A program made the position numbers and the translations under genes. From NCBI GenBank assembly GCA_037349105.1, contig JAYJMM010000081.1, forward strand, positions 930,001 through 994,000: a stretch of DNA of 64,000 nt, written 5' to 3'. The stretch's first letter is position 1. Each line of letters starts with the position of its first letter. The stretch is from Limnomonas spitsbergensis. Its lineage: Eukaryota; Chlorophyta; Chlorophyceae; Chlamydomonadales. The notes under the pieces were generated by a model. It worked only from the letters and a program-made list of their open reading frames with translations. It was not told the origin of the DNA and ran no database searches. Positions 61,822 to 64,000 of the stretch are shown in pieces.

Positions 61822-64000
61822 GATCCCATTTCCACACTTCGGCAGCCTGAGCGATCCTTTGCCCCCCCCCCTTGCTGTGTGGATCCCGTGATGATCCCAT
61901 TTCCACACTTCGGCAGCCTGAGCGCTCCTTTGCCCCCCCCCCCTTGCAGTGTGGATCCCGTGATGATCCCATTTCCACACACTGGCAGCCTGAGCGCTCC
62001 TTTGCCCCCCCCCCTTGCTGTGTGGATCCCGTGATGATCCCATTTCCACACTTCGGCAGCCTGAGCGCTCCTTTGCCCCCCCCCCTTGCAGTGTGGATCC
62101 CATGATGATCCCATTTCCACACACTGGCAGCCTGAGCGCTCCTTTGCCCCCCCCCTTGCTGTGTGGATCCCGTGATGATCCCATTTCCACACACTGGCAG
62201 CCTGAGCGCTCCTTTGCCCCCCCCCCTTGCTGTGTGGATCCCGTGATGATCCCATTTCCACACTTCGGCAGCCTGAGCGCTCCTTTGCCCCCCCCCCTTG
62301 CTGTGTGGATCCCGTGATGATCCCATTTCCACACACTGGCAGCCTGAGCGCTCCTTTGCCCCCCCCCCTTGCTGTGTGGATCCCGTGATGATCCCATTTC
62401 CACACTTCGGCAGCCTGAGCGCTCCTTTGCCCCCCCCCCTTGCTGTGTGGATCCCGTGATGATCCCATTTCCACACTTCGGCAGCCTGAGCGCTCCTTTG
62501 CCCCCCCCCCTTGCTGTGTGGATCCCGTGATGATCCCATTTCCACACACTGGCAGCCTGAGCGCTCCTTTGCCCCCCCCCTTGCAGTGTGGATCCCGTGA
62601 TGATCCCATTTCCACACTTCGGCAGCCTGAGCGCTCCTTTGCCCCCCCCCCTTGCTGTGTGGATCCCGTGATGATCCCATTTCCACACTTCGGCAGCCTG
62701 AGCGCTCCTTTGCCCCCCCCCCCTTGCAGTGTGGATCCCGTGATGATCCCATTTCCACACACTGGCAGCCTGAGCGCTCCTTTGCCCCCCCCCTTGCTGT
62801 GTGGATCCCGTGATGATCCCATTTCCACACTTCGGCAGCCTGAGCGCTCCTTTGCCCCCCCCCCCTTGCTGTGTGGATCCCATGATGATCCCATTTCCAC
62901 ACACTGGCAGCCTGAGCGCTCCTTTGCCCCCCCCCTTGCAGTGTGGATCCCGTGATGATCCCATTTCCACACTTCGGCAGCCTGAGCGCTCCTTTGCCCC
63001 CCCCCCTTGCTGTGTGGATCCCGTGATGATCCCATTTCCACACACTGGCAGCCTGAGCGCTCCTTTGCCCCCCCCCCCTTGCTGTGTGGATCCCGTGATG
63101 ATCCCATTTCCACACACTGGCAGCCTGAGCGCTCCTTTGCCCCCCCCCCTTGCTGTGTGGATCCCGTGATGATCCCATTTCCACACACTGGCAGCCTGAG
63201 CGCTCCTTTGCCCCCCCCCCTTGCTGTGTGGATCCCGTGATGATCCCATTTCCACACACTGGCAGCCTGAGCGCTCCTTTGCCCCCCCCCCTTGCAGTGT
63301 GGATCCCGTGATGATCCCATTTCCACACACTGGCAGCCTGAGCGCTCCTTTGCCCCCCCCCTTGCTGTGTGGATCCCGTGATGATCCCATTTCCACACAC
63401 TGGCAGCCTGAGCGCTCCTTTGCCCCCCCCCCTTGCTGTGTGGATCCCATGATGATCCCATTTCCACACACTGGCAGCCTGAGCGCTCCTTTGCCCCCCC
63501 CCCCTTGCAGTGTGGATCCCGTGATGATCCCATTTCCACACTTCGGCAGCCTGAGCGCTCCTTTGCCCCCCCCCCTTGCTGTGTGGATCCCGTGATGATC
63601 CCATTTCCACACTTCGGCAGCCTGAGCGCTCCTTTGCCCCCCCCCCTTGCAGTGTGGATCCCGTGATGATCCCATTTCCACACACTGGCAGCCTGAGCGC
63701 TCCTTTGCCCCCCCCCCCTTGCTGTGTGGATCCCGTGATGATCCCATTTCCACACTTCGGCAGCCTGAGCGCTCCTTTGCCCCCCCCCCCTTGCTGTGTG
63801 GATCCCGTGATGATCCCATTTCCACACTTCGGCAGCCTGAGCGCTCCTTTACCCCCCCCCCCCCCTTGCTGTGTGGATCCCGTGATGATCCCATTTCCAC
63901 ACTTCGGCAGCCTGAGCGCTCCTTTGCCCCCCCCCCTTGCTGTGTGGATCCCGTGATGATCCCATTTCCACACACTGGCAGCCTGAGCGCTCCTTTGCCC
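61822..64000. repeat. 71-bp satellite with poly-C core, about 31 units, continues past the window
   Basis: The unit has poly-C (usually 9-11, up to 14), TTGC(T/A)GTGTGGATCCC, GTGATGATCCCATTTCCACA, then either CTTCGGCAG or CACTGGCAG, then CCTGAGCGCTCCTTTG. Two variant positions (TTCGG/CACTGG and T/A) mix without a fixed higher-order order. Three overlapping ORFs of about 700-735 codons on the minus strand are products of the repeat. It lies in the RUS intron after 61693. Confidence 0.97.

Noticed and set aside
61716..63975. Three overlapping ORFs of 703-735 codons on the minus strand
   Set aside because: They read the same 71-bp satellite in all three frames as poly-C length changes the phase. 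No protein would be open in every frame, so they are artefacts of the repeat.

Overview
The window is eukaryotic nuclear DNA. Genes are split by many GT-AG introns and repeats are dense. Degenerate plant-type telomere motifs (TTTAGGG/CCCTAAA-like) occur in several places, and one gene encodes a thylakoid-type rhodanese-like protein, so a green alga is the best guess. A prasinophyte with a large repeat-rich genome, such as Cymbomonas, would fit, but that name is only an impression. I assembled four protein-coding genes by hand from splice sites and intron phase.

Layout. (1) About 1-8303, + strand: an RWD + DUF1115/Prp3-C protein (RWDD2-like), with its 5' end outside the window or not found. 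(2) About 8304-13085: intergenic DNA with LINE and SINE-like remnants and minisatellites. (3) 13085-15190: a broken LINE-type reverse transcriptase. (4) 13361-43178: a 7.45-kb unit repeated four times head to tail and nearly identical. Each unit carries the 3' half of the LINE, intergenic DNA, and the last four exons of a minus-strand gene. (5) 39429-50534, - strand: that gene, a 10-exon, 796-residue CAS/TROL-type rhodanese-like protein of the thylakoid. Its exons 1-6 are single copy and its exons 7-10 lie in unit 4. (6) 50535-50982: a 448-bp divergent intergenic region. (7) 50983-55986, + strand: NDUFV2, the 24-kDa 2Fe-2S subunit of mitochondrial complex I (6 exons, 288 residues). (8) About 58.2 kb onward, + strand: the 5' part of a DUF647/RUS-family gene. 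(9) 61822-64000: a poly-C-bearing 71-bp satellite in a RUS intron, running off the end.

The most striking observation joins all four genes. Many introns contain tandem arrays whose repeat unit is the edge of the neighbouring exon plus its own splice site. Donor-side units are the last 7-40 nt of the exon plus the start of the intron. Acceptor-side units are the end of the intron plus the first nucleotides of the exon. Examples are 14 exact 34-bp donor units after an RWDD2-like exon, 6 acceptor and about 14 donor copies around the next-but-one exon, 22-23 donor copies after a RUS exon, 6 donor copies in NDUFV2, and many in the CAS/TROL-like gene. Farther copies are usually more decayed. The 26-bp array after the NDUFV2 stop codon follows the same rule at the end of the ORF. 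This suggests a local process that repeatedly duplicates exon-intron junctions and enlarges introns, leaving long rows of decoy splice sites.

Two dispersed families add to the picture. One is a LINE whose 3' tail motif (CGGCCGCGTGGGCGCC ... CCCAGAGGTGTAACG) is scattered through intergenic DNA and introns. The other is a ~200-bp SINE-like repeat with a B-box-like sequence that begins with a related motif.
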